Shown here in pieces: positions 17,101 to 24,900 of a DNA stretch of 64,000 nt. Source of the DNA: Hyphomicrobiales bacterium (GTDB lineage: Bacteria; Pseudomonadota; Alphaproteobacteria; Rhizobiales; Beijerinckiaceae); contig UBZM01000005.1 in NCBI GenBank assembly GCA_900470095.1, positions 263,900 to 327,899 on the forward strand, given 5' to 3'. The notes beneath the pieces are model-generated. The model had not been told where the DNA came from. It was given only the letters and a program-made list of their open reading frames with translations, and ran no database searches. Both the position numbers and the translations under genes were made by a program. Position 1 is the first letter of the stretch; every line of letters begins with the position of its first letter.

Positions 17101-18827
17101 CAGTCTCGCTCGTCAAGACCGGCACGGGCACGCTGACCCTCAACGGCCAGAACAGCTATACCGGCACAACGACGGTGGAGGGGGGCACGCTGGTGGTCGG
17201 CGGCGCCGGCCAGCCGGGCGCGAAGCTCGCCAGTGCGGTCACGGTCAAGGCCGGCGGCACGCTTGGCGGCATCGGCACGATCGGCGGCCTGACAGTCGCG
17301 TCCGGCGGCACGGTGGCGCCGGGCAATTCGATCGGCATCTTGACAGTTTCGGGCGATGTCGCGCTCGGGGTGGGCTCGTTCTATGCGGTCGAGATCGGCC
17401 CCGACGGCGCGAGCGACCGCATCGTGGCGAGCGGCAGGGCTGTGCTGTCGGGCGGCACGGTCACCGTGGCGAAGGGGCCCGGCGCCTTCACGCCCGGCAC
17501 GCGCTACACCATCCTGACCGCGGCCGGCGGGGTGAGCGGGAGCTTCGCCGGCCTGTCCCAGAGCCTGCCCTTTCTCGATCTCAGCCTGAGCTACGATCCC
17601 GGCACCGTCTATCTCGACATCGCCCGCAACCAGATCTCGTTCCCGTCGGTAGGCCTGACGCGCAACCAGATCGCAACCGGCAGCGCGGTCGAGGCACTGG
17701 GGCAGGGCAACACGCTCCATGATGCCGTGCTCCAGCAGGCGAGCGCGGCCGAGGCGCGCCAGGCCTTCGATGCGCTCTCGGGCGAGATCCATGCCTCCGC
17801 AACCGGGGTGATGATCGAGCGCAGCCGGGATCTCCGCCAGGCTGTGAACGACCGGCTGCGCCAGGCGGCGGCGCAGGGCGCCGGCGGGAACGCCGCGCTG
17901 GCGCCGGTCGCCGCGCCGGTGTTGAGCTATGCCGCCTTCACCCTGCCGGCAGAGAAGGGGCCGTTCATGGGCCTGGCGCGGCCGGCATTCGTCGAGCTTC
18001 CCTACGCATTCTGGGGCCAGGCCTTCGGTTCCTGGGGCCGTATCGGCGGCAACAGTCATGCTGCCGGCATCACGAGTTCGACCGGCGGCTTCCTCATCGG
18101 CGCCGATGCAGGGTTCGGCGAGACCTGGCGCCTCGGCCTGGCGGGCGGCTATGGCCGCACGACGCTCGACGGCAAGGCGCGCCTGTCGTCAGGGACGATC
18201 GACAGCTACCATGCCGCGCTCTATGGCAGCGGCCAGTTCGGCGCTCTCGCCCTTCGCTTCGGCGGTTCCTACACTTGGAACGAGGTCGATACGAAGCGCG
18301 CGGTCAGCTTCGCCGGCTTCTCCGACCAGACGATTGCGAGCGACCAGGCGCGCACCGCACAGGTCTTCGGGGAGGCCGCCTACGGCATGAATTTCGGCAC
18401 TCTGGCCCTCGAGCCGTTCGCGAACCTCGCCCTTGTCCATCTCAACAGCGACGGCTTCACCGAGCGGGGCGGTGCGGCGGTCTTGCGCGCCCGCCGCAGC
18501 AGCGAGAGCGTCGCCTTCACGACGCTCGGCCTGCATCTGGGCAGCCAGATCGACCTCGGCGAGGGGATGGTCCTGAGCATGCGCAGCACGCTTGGCTGGC
18601 GGCACGCCTTCGGCGACATGGCGCCGAAGGCGCTGATGGCCTTCGCAAGTGGCGGATCACCGTTCACCATCGCCGGCACGCCGATCGCACGCGATGCTCT
18701 CGTGGCCGATGCCGGCATCGAGCTGGCCTTGAGCCGCGCGGCCAGCCTCAGCCTCAGCTATTTCGGCCAGTTCGGAAACAAGGCGCAGGAAAACGCTGTG
18801 AAGGGAAACGTGGTCTGGAGGTTCTGA
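14121..18827 (+). CDS. Large autotransporter (type V secretion) adhesin
   Basis: A 1568-residue surface protein. Residues 1-28 are a signal peptide ending PVCAA-DY. The passenger (about 30-1180) is a long beta-helix with many autotransporter-associated repeats of the form LTLTGANSYTGHTTINAGTLEVG, seen at least seven times (for example near 14870, 15070, 15660, 16550 and 17130). The last 280 residues form the outer-membrane beta-barrel, from about FWGQAFGSWGRIGG to the closing aromatic residue in NVVWRF, as the family requires. The ATG at 14121 has AAGGAGGG upstream. Such proteins act in adhesion, aggregation or biofilm; no protease or esterase motif is visible. It has its own control region. 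Confidence 0.9.
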   Translation: MSGQCRARAGLLSSTMIAGLAGSPVCAADYIFTGPSGSVWSNAANWGGSLPPSAAGTQLHFTPTGLQTVNDRGAFVLSRITVDGRFSNSWIDFNQTGGSSLVFQDGSFVSANQGEINFNQPIRLEGSFWAAATISRFNDVISGPGSLTVGGVRVFLTAANTYSGGTAIDAPLILSGAGTLGAVTGSTRVNFGVLDLGGTNQTQNGGLTLTRGAISNGVFTSSGPFAVESGSIDATLAGSGALVKNTAGTVTLTGANSYTGHTTINAGTLEVGGGGNSGSIIGNIVNSGVLAFNRSDDFSYGGDISGSGSVSKQGAGTLTLTGASSYTGGTTIRAGTITIGNMSALGSGAVTLLNGASLNSSVTGSFSRTLDVGANATLSAAAGQTLSLDGGVLLRAATHFGTSADTGTVVLSPGQPSGIGTAASIMVDGGTLRLGTGAGGALFTALATGGTSIASGATLDINGYATVQLLSGAGAVLNDKGAAATLTANNDADSLFAGGIRDGAGTIALDKTGTGRLTLSGANTHTGGTTISQGELRVDGSLGSGAVTVAAAGTLSGAGSIAGAVTVNGTLSAGHSPGTLTVGSLVLNSGATSIFELNSPGVVGGSNPATGNDLVKVTGDLTLGGSLDARVAAAGYYRLFDYGGTLAGRFDLMMVHSTTAGFRTVGAQLETGVAGQVNLAVLGVGQAMQFWDGTTTTGSGSVNGGAGTWASFGTNWTTSTGSANAGWGGSVGVFAGSAGGAVTVAGTQGFDTLQFKTNGYALSGGTLAIMPASGRVGTFNVDSGITVSIASAIADGGGTGLEKAGGGTLILSGLNTYTGGTTISQGTLAIAGAQPLGTGTVTLNGGTLSMGDCGCGSISLSNDFAISATGGTLDAGAGELEIGGSISGSGALTITGSGGPLGGYVVFSGDNRYGGQTRITANGILLALSPTSLSPNSDYIVDGILDPGGFDATLRSLSGAASGRIGSSGVDPVTLTVAGGGSFDGTILNGGPGAVSLVKTGTGTLTLNGQNSYTGTTTVEGGTLVVGGAGQPGAKLASAVTVKAGGTLGGIGTIGGLTVASGGTVAPGNSIGILTVSGDVALGVGSFYAVEIGPDGASDRIVASGRAVLSGGTVTVAKGPGAFTPGTRYTILTAAGGVSGSFAGLSQSLPFLDLSLSYDPGTVYLDIARNQISFPSVGLTRNQIATGSAVEALGQGNTLHDAVLQQASAAEARQAFDALSGEIHASATGVMIERSRDLRQAVNDRLRQAAAQGAGGNAALAPVAAPVLSYAAFTLPAEKGPFMGLARPAFVELPYAFWGQAFGSWGRIGGNSHAAGITSSTGGFLIGADAGFGETWRLGLAGGYGRTTLDGKARLSSGTIDSYHAALYGSGQFGALALRFGGSYTWNEVDTKRAVSFAGFSDQTIASDQARTAQVFGEAAYGMNFGTLALEPFANLALVHLNSDGFTERGGAAVLRARRSSESVAFTTLGLHLGSQIDLGEGMVLSMRSTLGWRHAFGDMAPKALMAFASGGSPFTIAGTPIARDALVADAGIELALSRAASLSLSYFGQFGNKAQENAVKGNVVWRF

Positions 18828-18933
18828 CGCGGTCGGCCGCGAAGAGAGCTCTGGAAGCACCGCATCGCCGATCTCCGCGCGGCGCCCGTCCGCGTCGGCA
18901 TCGGTCAGGTCAGGTCAAGCAACCCGGCACGGA

Positions 18934-18953
18934 TCTGTGACTTCGATCACAGA
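18934..18953. promoter_or_regulatory. CRP/FNR-type inverted repeat
   Basis: TCTGTGA and TCACAGA flank CTTCGA. The core TGTGA-N6-TCACA equals the binding form of CRP-family regulators. It lies 106 bases after the autotransporter stop and 46 bases before a terminator, not in front of a protein gene. As RNA it would form a 7-bp hairpin. Confidence 0.45.
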
Positions 18954-18999
18954 CGGGGCGGCAGCTGCTCACGGTAAGGTGGCACACCCTCCCCATCTG

Positions 19000-19027
19000 G
19001 ACCCGCCGCCATGGCGGGTCTTTTTTT
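19000..19027 (+). terminator. Rho-independent terminator
   Basis: GACCCGCC and GGCGGGTC pair perfectly around GCCAT and are followed by seven T residues, the best intrinsic terminator in the window. It serves plus-strand transcription: either the autotransporter mRNA, whose stop is 172 bases upstream, or an unannotated short RNA. Confidence 0.85.
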
Positions 19028-19163
19028 GGCGAACAGCCCTGGAACGCTTCGTCCCCTTTGCTGACGGCAGCGCCAACCTCAACCCCGTCGCGGGGCAGGT
19101 CGAGGCCGCCGGTCGTCTGGTGCCGGCGTCTCGTCAGACCCACCCGCGTCCCGCGCCCGGCAG

Positions 19164-20210
19164 TCAGGCTTGCGCGCTCAAGCCGGCGCGCGCGCTGTGC
19201 CGGTCAAAGAAGACCTCGCAGGCCTCGGCAACCCGCGCGACGGACGCGTCGCCGACGTCGAGATGGGTCACCCAACGCAGCGTTCCGTAGCGCCCGCCCA
19301 CCGCAATGCCGCGACTGCGCAGGAACGCGCCGAAAGCGCTGGTGTCGAGCCCCTGGGGCGTCATGAACACCATATTCGTGCGTGACGGTCCCGCGCCAAG
19401 CTCGGGAAAACGTGCCAGCACGGTCGCAAGATCCGCGGCGCGCCGGTGATCGTCGCTGAGCCGCGTGACGTTGTGCTCCAATGCGTAGATCGCGGCCGCG
19501 GCCAGCACGCCGGTCTGGCGCATGCCGCCGCCCAGCATTTTCCTGATCCGGCGGGATTTTTCGATGAAGTCCCTGGGGCCGACGAGGACGGATCCGACCG
19601 GCGCGCCCAACCCCTTGGAGAGACACAGGGACAGGGTGTCGAACTGCGCCGCGATCCATGCCGCGTCCCGGCCGCTCGCCGCTGCGGCGTTCATCAGCCG
19701 GGCACCGTCCAGATGCGTTGCAAGCCCGCGCGAGCGGGCGAGCTGCGTTGCGGCCTGCAGATAGGCGTCGGGCAGGACCAGGCCGTTGAACGTGTTTTCC
19801 AGCGCCAGCAGCCGCGTGACCGCGAAGTGAAAATCGTTCGGCTTGATCGCGTTCGCAATGGCGTCCAGCGCGATCGTTCCGTCCGGCTCATTGGGCAAGG
19901 GCTGCGGCTGGATCGAGCCCAGGACTGCGGCGCCGCCGCCCTCGAGCCGATAGGTGTGAGCCATCTGGCCAACGAGATATTCGTCGCCGCGGCCGCAATG
20001 GGCCATCAGCCCGGCGAGGTTCGCTTGCGTGCCAGTGGGGAAGAAAAGCGCGGCTTCCTTTCCCAATCGCTCGGCGACGATCGCTTCCAGGCGACTGGTG
20101 GTCGGGCAGTCATCATAGACGGCGTCGCCAACCTCGGCCGCAGCCATGGCAGCCCGCATCCCCGCATCGGGGCGCGTGACCGTATCCGAACGGAAGTCAT
20201 CCACTAGCAT
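19164..20210 (-). CDS. ltaE: Low-specificity L-threonine aldolase
   Basis: A 348-residue pyridoxal-phosphate enzyme of the threonine aldolase family, which splits L-threonine or L-allo-threonine into glycine and acetaldehyde. The N-terminus DDFRSDTVTRPDAGMRAAM, the FFPTGTQANLAGLMAH block, the HLDGARLMNAA block with the cofactor-binding Asp168, and Lys199 in LSLCLSKGLGAPVGS are all present. Length and spacing are those of E. coli LtaE (catalytic Lys197). It stands alone on the minus strand, convergent with the autotransporter and separated from it by a terminator. Confidence 0.9.
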   Translation of the reverse strand: MLVDDFRSDTVTRPDAGMRAAMAAAEVGDAVYDDCPTTSRLEAIVAERLGKEAALFFPTGTQANLAGLMAHCGRGDEYLVGQMAHTYRLEGGGAAVLGSIQPQPLPNEPDGTIALDAIANAIKPNDFHFAVTRLLALENTFNGLVLPDAYLQAATQLARSRGLATHLDGARLMNAAAASGRDAAWIAAQFDTLSLCLSKGLGAPVGSVLVGPRDFIEKSRRIRKMLGGGMRQTGVLAAAAIYALEHNVTRLSDDHRRAADLATVLARFPELGAGPSRTNMVFMTPQGLDTSAFGAFLRSRGIAVGGRYGTLRWVTHLDVGDASVARVAEACEVFFDRHSARAGLSAQA

Positions 20211-20516
20211 CGATCAGATCCTGTTGAGCGTGAACGTGCCGCCGCGAGGGCGCACCGGCTGCCGTATGAAACATGATGCAAGGCATTGGGTCGAACCAGC
20301 CCTGCATCAGAGCCCCCGCACCGCTCTATAAGCACTTGACGCGGCATCAGGCTCGGCGCCCCGGCAGGTTCACTGCCAGGGCGCCGAGGCTGGACACCTC
20401 GAATCTCGCCGACGTGGCTAACGCGCGAGATGGCGACGGATGCTGATATCGAGTTCGGCGCGCTCGCGACCAAGCGCTCTCGCAGAGGTCGACTTCAGGG
20501 GCGGGCTCCCTTCGCC
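20211..20516. other. Gap with long hairpin
   Basis: 306 bases between the aldolase start and the end of the DUF4399 gene. The notable element is the 16-bp hairpin at 20352-20388. The aldolase promoter must lie to its left; I cannot place it exactly. Confidence 0.4.
20352..20388 (-). terminator. Strong hairpin after the DUF4399 gene
   Basis: Arms CTCGGCGCCCCGGCAG and CTGCCAGGGCGCCGAG pair over 16 bases with one mismatch around GTTCA. It lies 129 bases beyond the DUF4399 stop codon in the direction of transcription. No T run follows. Confidence 0.45.
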
Positions 20517-21026
20517 TTAGGCACCCTTCCCACTGACCTTCTTCGACGTTTTCGCCGGCGCCGCTGGCAACACGGTTATGGTCACCTTCTTCGAGATGAG
20601 CATCGGTTTGAAGGGCCTGTGGTCTGGGTCGCCGAGCACCAATTGGAGGGTATGTTTTCCAGGCGGCAGCTCAAGCCTCGCCTCCGTCTGACCCGCACCG
20701 AAGTGAAGGTGCTTGTTGTCTGTCGGAAGCGGCTCTTCCGGATCGATCTCATCGGTGACATCGACCAGGAGGTGGTGATGTCCGGCGTTAGGAGCGGAGC
20801 TGCCGGCCTGCGTCACGCCCATATTCCGGAGGCCGAATCGCACCCAGAATTCGCCGCGAATCTGCGCTCCGTCCCAAGGATAGATGATGTACAGGCGCGC
20901 ATCCGGAGAAGGCGCGCGTTGCGGTGTGGAGGGCGTTGGGGCTGGTGCTGTCTGCGCCAAGGTTTCGAGCGGGAAAAGGCTCACTACAGCAAAGGCGAGA
21001 AAGATGCCGCCGGCGGATCGGCCCAT
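20517..21026 (-). CDS. Exported DUF4399 protein
   Basis: A 169-residue protein with a signal peptide (GGIFLAFAVVSLFPLETLAQ, cleavage near LAQ-T), a proline-rich spacer, and a DUF4399 domain with its hallmark histidine blocks: IYPWDGAQIRGEFWVRFGLRNMGV, then NAGHHHLLVD and NKHLHFGAGQTEARLELPPGKHTLQLVLGD. The HHH and HxH pattern hints at metal binding in the periplasm; the family has no proven role. The lysine-rich C-terminal tail is a local extension. It begins 12 bases after the cyclase gene stop, so it is probably the second gene of that transcript. Confidence 0.82.
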   Translation of the reverse strand: MGRSAGGIFLAFAVVSLFPLETLAQTAPAPTPSTPQRAPSPDARLYIIYPWDGAQIRGEFWVRFGLRNMGVTQAGSSAPNAGHHHLLVDVTDEIDPEEPLPTDNKHLHFGAGQTEARLELPPGKHTLQLVLGDPDHRPFKPMLISKKVTITVLPAAPAKTSKKVSGKGA

Positions 21027-21038
21027 GGAACCCTCCTG

Positions 21039-22649
21039 TCAGAGCGAGCGAGCTATCCTGAATCCGTGTGCAGGGTAACGGACGCCCGTATCGTAATGGG
21101 TCCGGCTCGCTGGCCTCACCGAGGCGGCGTTGCTTCGCCAGGAGCCGCCTCTCAAGACATTCTCGCGGCAATTCTCAGCCGTCCGAGGGGAGCCGTCCAA
21201 CGGCGCATCCCGGTAGTTGGGCAGCCAGCAATCGGCAACCCACTGCGCGACACCGCCTCCGAAATCGGCACCGCCGAATGCATTGCGTGCGAAACTGCCG
21301 ACCGGCATCGGAACCTTCGGATCTTGAGGCCCGCCGCAGTCCTTGCAATTGGCCTTGCCGGGTTCGAGCTCTTGCCCCCACCAAAAGCGGGTCGAGGTGC
21401 GCGCCCTTGCGGCGTATTCCCACTCCGCTTCGCTCGGCAATCGGTATGGTTTTCCGGTTAATTGCGCGAGCCAGTCCGCATACTGCTTAGCATCGAGCCA
21501 GCTCAGATTGCGGGCTGGCGCTGTGTCGCTTCCGTCGAGCGCCAAGTTGCAGCCCTTTGCCGCCGCGCATCGATTCCACTCAGCGACGGAGATGGGGGAC
21601 AAGCCGATTGCAAACGGCGAGATGGTCACGGTCCGGATCGGTTGCTCTGAGGGGTCTTCGTCGCTACCCATCCGAAAGGACCCGCCGGGTATGCGGATCA
21701 TCTCGGGGCAGGTTTCGCAGTCCCGGAAGCCGGAGGCGGTTTGGATGATCCGTGCAGCAGGAAGGTTCGGAGTCAAAATCGCGACCTGCGGATCTGAAGC
21801 TGGGGCGCGATCCGAAGCTGGGGCGCCAAGTGTGGGATCGGCCGATGGCGCCAAAGGTTTAGCCGCATCCGCATTGTTGATTGCTGGCGGCTCAACCCGC
21901 GGGGCACGAGCAGGTTCGTTTGTCACGGTGACGAGCGGGACGGGCACCCATTTCGGGCTCTGTTCGACAGACACCAGACTTGGCTTTCCGCCGACTAAGT
22001 AGCTGGCGGAGTAGAGGCCTGCGGCAACGAGCGCAAAGGCTGCCGCGATCCCCGCAGGGATCAAAAAGAGCCGTCTCTTTTTCGTCGCGCGAGTGAAGGC
22101 CGCCGGATCGGGAAGCACACGATAGATGCGAACAGGATCGGTAATGTTCTTCAGCTTCTCGTCGCCAAGCGACTGATATCCGCAGACCAGCTTATTCTTG
22201 ATCTGTTCGTAGACACCGCCTGAGATATAGACGCCGCCGGGCGTCGCCAGAGCCTCCAGGCGGGCGGCGATATTGACGCCATCGCCAAAGACATCGTCGG
22301 GCTCAACGATAACGTCGCCTAGGTTCACCCCTATCCGGTATTGCAGCCTGTCATCACGCGGAAGATCGGTGTTCCTTGCCGTCACGGACTGCTGAATGAC
22401 AATCGCGCATCTCACGGCTTCGAGCGGACTGTCGAACATAGCGAGGAAGCCATCGCCGGTGTTCTTTATGAGCCTCCCGTAGTGCTCTTCGAGTGTGGGA
22501 TCGACGATCTCGCGGCGAACCTGCTTCAACCGACGAACCGTTCCCTCCTCGTCGCGGCCCATCATCTGGCTGTAACCGACGATGTCCGCCGCGAGGATAG
22601 CCGCAAGCCTGCGATGAGGGTGCGGATGAGCTGGAAACTCTTCGCGCAT
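21039..22649 (-). CDS. Class III nucleotide cyclase fused to a formylglycine-generating-enzyme-like domain
   Basis: A 536-residue two-domain membrane protein. Residues 14-180 are a class III adenylyl/guanylyl cyclase domain with both metal-binding aspartates (Asp22 in ADIVGYS, Asp66 in NTGDGFLA) and the transition-state pair Asn126/Arg130 in NIAARLE. A membrane helix follows at about 193-216, then a Pro/Ala-rich linker. From about residue 313 comes an FGE-sulfatase (SUMF1-type) domain: EMIRIPGGSFRMGSDED, LPSEAEWEYAARAR, and the ending RSNAASVRPASRTHYDTGVRYPAHGFRIARS. The topology puts the cyclase in the cytoplasm and the FGE-like domain in the periplasm, a receptor layout. ATG 22649 is used; a stop lies just upstream of the alternative GTG starts. 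Confidence 0.85.
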   Translation of the reverse strand: MREEFPAHPHPHRRLAAILAADIVGYSQMMGRDEEGTVRRLKQVRREIVDPTLEEHYGRLIKNTGDGFLAMFDSPLEAVRCAIVIQQSVTARNTDLPRDDRLQYRIGVNLGDVIVEPDDVFGDGVNIAARLEALATPGGVYISGGVYEQIKNKLVCGYQSLGDEKLKNITDPVRIYRVLPDPAAFTRATKKRRLFLIPAGIAAAFALVAAGLYSASYLVGGKPSLVSVEQSPKWVPVPLVTVTNEPARAPRVEPPAINNADAAKPLAPSADPTLGAPASDRAPASDPQVAILTPNLPAARIIQTASGFRDCETCPEMIRIPGGSFRMGSDEDPSEQPIRTVTISPFAIGLSPISVAEWNRCAAAKGCNLALDGSDTAPARNLSWLDAKQYADWLAQLTGKPYRLPSEAEWEYAARARTSTRFWWGQELEPGKANCKDCGGPQDPKVPMPVGSFARNAFGGADFGGGVAQWVADCWLPNYRDAPLDGSPRTAENCRENVLRGGSWRSNAASVRPASRTHYDTGVRYPAHGFRIARSL

Positions 22650-22950
22650 CACGACCACCACTGTGGATCACACAGCCCCGCGCTATCCATATCAGGTAGC
22701 GCATCCAGCGTCGCGAAATTTCCACTGATCTACGAGCGCTGGGCGTCGCCGTTCACGCTGCTGGTGTCAGCTTGGGAAGGCTGCCCAAGTTCCGGTATCG
22801 GCGCGACCTGGACCGGTGCATTGGCGCGGGCGAAGGGCAGCAAGCCACCTCCGGCACGGCCATAGCAGCAGCCTGGCTCACGCCGCCAAGGAGAGAAGCT
22901 CGCCCAGGCACGCCCGATCGTGCGCCCCAGCCTAGACCCCCAACAGCTCG
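22650..22950. other. Gap upstream of the cyclase
   Basis: About 300 bases, probably with the cyclase promoter close to 22660-22720. No frame is convincing. Confidence 0.35.
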
Positions 22951-23145
22951 TCAGGGCAGAGGATGCGCCGCGCGGGCTTTACCCGCATGGCCAGCCTCCC
23001 ATTTCCGGCATGCCGGTCGTCCGCTCGCCTGCGCAAGACTGACGCGGCCGTCGCGACGATCGAGGAGGCACACATCCTCTTCGATGGAGACGGCTTCGAT
23101 CGCCGCGTTCCTGGCATCGGCCGGAGATTGCTGTTCGAAGGGCAT
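22951..23145 (-). CDS. Possible small protein
   Basis: A 64-codon frame whose first half (MPFEQQSPADARNAAIEAV, then SIEEDVCLLDRRDGRVSLAQ) looks like a real soluble protein, with a GGAG seven bases before the ATG. The second half is Arg/Ala-rich and less convincing, and its third-codon-position GC (about two thirds) is lower than in neighbouring genes. No family recognised. It lies on the same strand as the Rossmann-fold gene whose stop is about 80 bases upstream, so co-transcription is possible. Confidence 0.25.
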   Translation of the reverse strand: MPFEQQSPADARNAAIEAVSIEEDVCLLDRRDGRVSLAQASGRPACRKWEAGHAGKARAAHPLP

Positions 23146-23224
23146 TGAGACGCTCCGGCCCGCCCGGAATGGCGATCTCCGGCTGTTCCTGCTGACACTG
23201 CCGCGGGGGCGACCCGGATGGCGT

Positions 23225-23923
23225 TCACGGGGCGGGGTGGCCCGTCCTCTCGGCGCTGGCTCGCGTCGCCTGGGAAAGCCGACGCATGTCGGCGTTCTCG
23301 TACAGGTGCCGGCCGGGCGCCACGTCGCCGATGAGCGTGACGATCGCGTCTGCCACCGTCTCGGCGGGGATGGCCCCGTAGCGGGACAGGGGGCCGAGCA
23401 TGATCGGGGTGAGCGCCGCGAAGACGCGCTGGCCGATCGCCTCCCAGACCCGCCGCTCGGCGCGCCCGCCGAGAAGGAACCCGGGCCGGATCAGGTCCAC
23501 CCGCTCGAAGCCGAGATCGGCGACAGCCCGCTCGATGGCACCCTTGGTCTGCAGGTAGAAGCCGGGACCGCCGGCGCCGACCGCGGTCACCAGGATGAAC
23601 TGCCGGGCCCCGAGCGCTCGCGCGGCCCTGGCGACGGCCAGCACATAATCATGGTCGACGCGGAACATCGCCGGCTGCGATCCCGCCGTGCGGATGGTCG
23701 TGCCGAGGCAGGAGATCGCGACGTCGATGCCTTCGGGCGCGAAAGGCCTCAGGACGGCCTCGGGCGTTTCGCAAAGCTGTTCAAAATCGACCTCGTGCCC
23801 GGGCGCAGACGCGCCCCGCCGCACGAGGCTGACGAGATCGATGTCGGGGCGTGCTGCGAGCCGGGCGCGGACGAGGCTGCCGACCAGCCCGGTACTGCCG
23901 GCGAGGAGGACGCGCTGAGTCAT
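23225..23923 (-). CDS. NAD(P)-binding Rossmann-fold oxidoreductase
   Basis: A 232-residue atypical short-chain dehydrogenase of the NmrA/HTATIP2-like kind. The nucleotide-binding start is MTQRVLLAGSTGLVGSLVRARL (G-S-T-G-L-V-G), followed by VAISCLGTTIRTAGSQ, the active-site region QFILVTAVGAGGPGFYLQTKGAIERAV with a Y-x-x-x-K pair, and RPGFLLGGR. The ATG at 23923 fits the family start, but it lacks a good ribosome-binding site, and the frame stays open upstream through four 15-base tandem repeats. An upstream start (24019) would add 32 residues containing AHVFPAHVFPAQAFRDQAFP. The substrate is unknown. Confidence 0.75.
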   Translation of the reverse strand: MTQRVLLAGSTGLVGSLVRARLAARPDIDLVSLVRRGASAPGHEVDFEQLCETPEAVLRPFAPEGIDVAISCLGTTIRTAGSQPAMFRVDHDYVLAVARAARALGARQFILVTAVGAGGPGFYLQTKGAIERAVADLGFERVDLIRPGFLLGGRAERRVWEAIGQRVFAALTPIMLGPLSRYGAIPAETVADAIVTLIGDVAPGRHLYENADMRRLSQATRASAERTGHPAP

Positions 23924-24352
23924 AGCGGGGAAGGCTTGGTCACGGAAGGCTTGGGCAGGGAAGACATGGGCAGGAAAGACATGGGCAGGGGGCTCCTGGC
24001 TCACGGCGACCATGGCCATTATTCCGAGCGCCGGTCAAAGAGGGTGGTGGCGGGCGGGGCTTCGAGCTTGGGGGCGTTCGACCCTGGCAGAGGCGGACCA
24101 TGCTACGCCACCTCGGGCGATCCTGTCTGCCGAGATCGGCGACACCGGCATCATCGCCACCATCAATCCCTCGGCCGGCCGGATCCGCGATTCTCGGGTC
24201 GCCGTTTTCGGGAGGCCTGCAATAGCTGTGGGCAGGAGGAGGTGAGCGATGCGGCCGAGAAACACACGCCATGATCGACGGGCCCTGTACGATTTCGCCG
24301 TGCACGGGTGTCAGTGCGCGGCGAGGCCTGTCTTCACGGTTGAGGTTTGTTC
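23924..24352. other. Gap with tandem repeat
   Basis: 429 bases between two divergent genes. It contains the 15-base tandem repeat at 23927-23986. The remainder shows no convincing frame. Confidence 0.4.
23927..23986. repeat. 15-base tandem repeat, four units
   Basis: Four imperfect units, the last two AGGGAAGACATGGGC and AGGAAAGACATGGGC. On the minus strand the period keeps the frame of the Rossmann-fold gene and would read as pentapeptides AHVFP, AHVFP, AQAFR and DQAFP just before its ATG. Confidence 0.7.
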
Positions 24353-24900
24353 ATGTCCAGGATCCGCCACGCCCAATCGAACCCGAACGCGCCGGCCGCA
24401 AGGGTGCGCCTGCGCCCGTGGCGGGCGGAGGACCGTGAACGCGGGCTGGCGCTGTTCGAGAGCAATGTGCCCCGTTCCTTCGCCTCGGCCGAGAAGGCCG
24501 ATTTCCTTGCCCTTCTCGACGAGATGCCGGGGCCCTATTTCATGCTGGAGTCGCTGGATGGCGAGGCGCTGGGCTGCGGCGGCTATGCCGGCGAGGGCGA
24601 AGATCCCTCGGTCGCCGTCCTATGCTGGGGCATGGTGCGGGGCGACCTGCATGGTCGACGGCTGGGCGAGCGCCTGCTGAGCGAGCGCCTGGCGCAGATC
24701 GCCGCGGAACCGGCGTTCGAGACGGTGACCATCGAGACACCCAGCATAGTTGCGGGTTCTTCGCGCATTATGGCTTCGTCGAAACCACCCGCGTACCGGA
24801 CGGCTTTGCGCCCGGCATGGACCGCGTGGACATGACGCTGCAGCTGGACACATACCGACGCGCCATGAGCACGGTTGAGATCGCTGCGCCATCAACGTGA
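24353..24900 (+). pseudogene. Frameshifted GNAT-family acetyltransferase
   Basis: Codons from ATG 24353 give a normal GNAT N-terminal two thirds (VRLRPWRAEDRERGLALFESN, GCGGYAGEGEDPSVAVLCWGMVRGDLHGRRLGERLL with the acetyl-CoA loop, then FETVTIET). The expected ending, QHSCGFFAHYGFVETTRVPDG and MDRVDMTLQL, is in the next frame and stops at 24900. A single missing base near 24737-24742 (GAGACACCCAG) explains the break. Without it the product would be about 182 residues; with it the protein loses the final GNAT strands. GAGG lies seven bases before the start. It is either a recent pseudogene or a sequencing error. Confidence 0.75.

Larger units (their letters stand above)
18828..19163. other. 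Gap with CRP-like site and strong terminator
   Basis: 336 bases between the convergent autotransporter and aldolase genes. It holds the perfect inverted repeat at 18934-18953 and a strong terminator at 19000-19027. No protein-coding frame is convincing. The arrangement leaves room for a short non-coding RNA. Confidence 0.5.

Noticed and set aside
14870..17180. Recurring ACCTATACCGGCGGCACGAC-like DNA repeats, considered as a CRISPR-like or mobile repeat
   Set aside because: They are the coding sequence of the autotransporter's passenger repeats, irregularly spaced and in frame.
16089..18059. Long open minus-strand frame (656 codons) inside the autotransporter gene
   Set aside because: Antisense of repetitive beta-helix coding sequence; low-complexity Ala/Arg/Asp product, no start signal.
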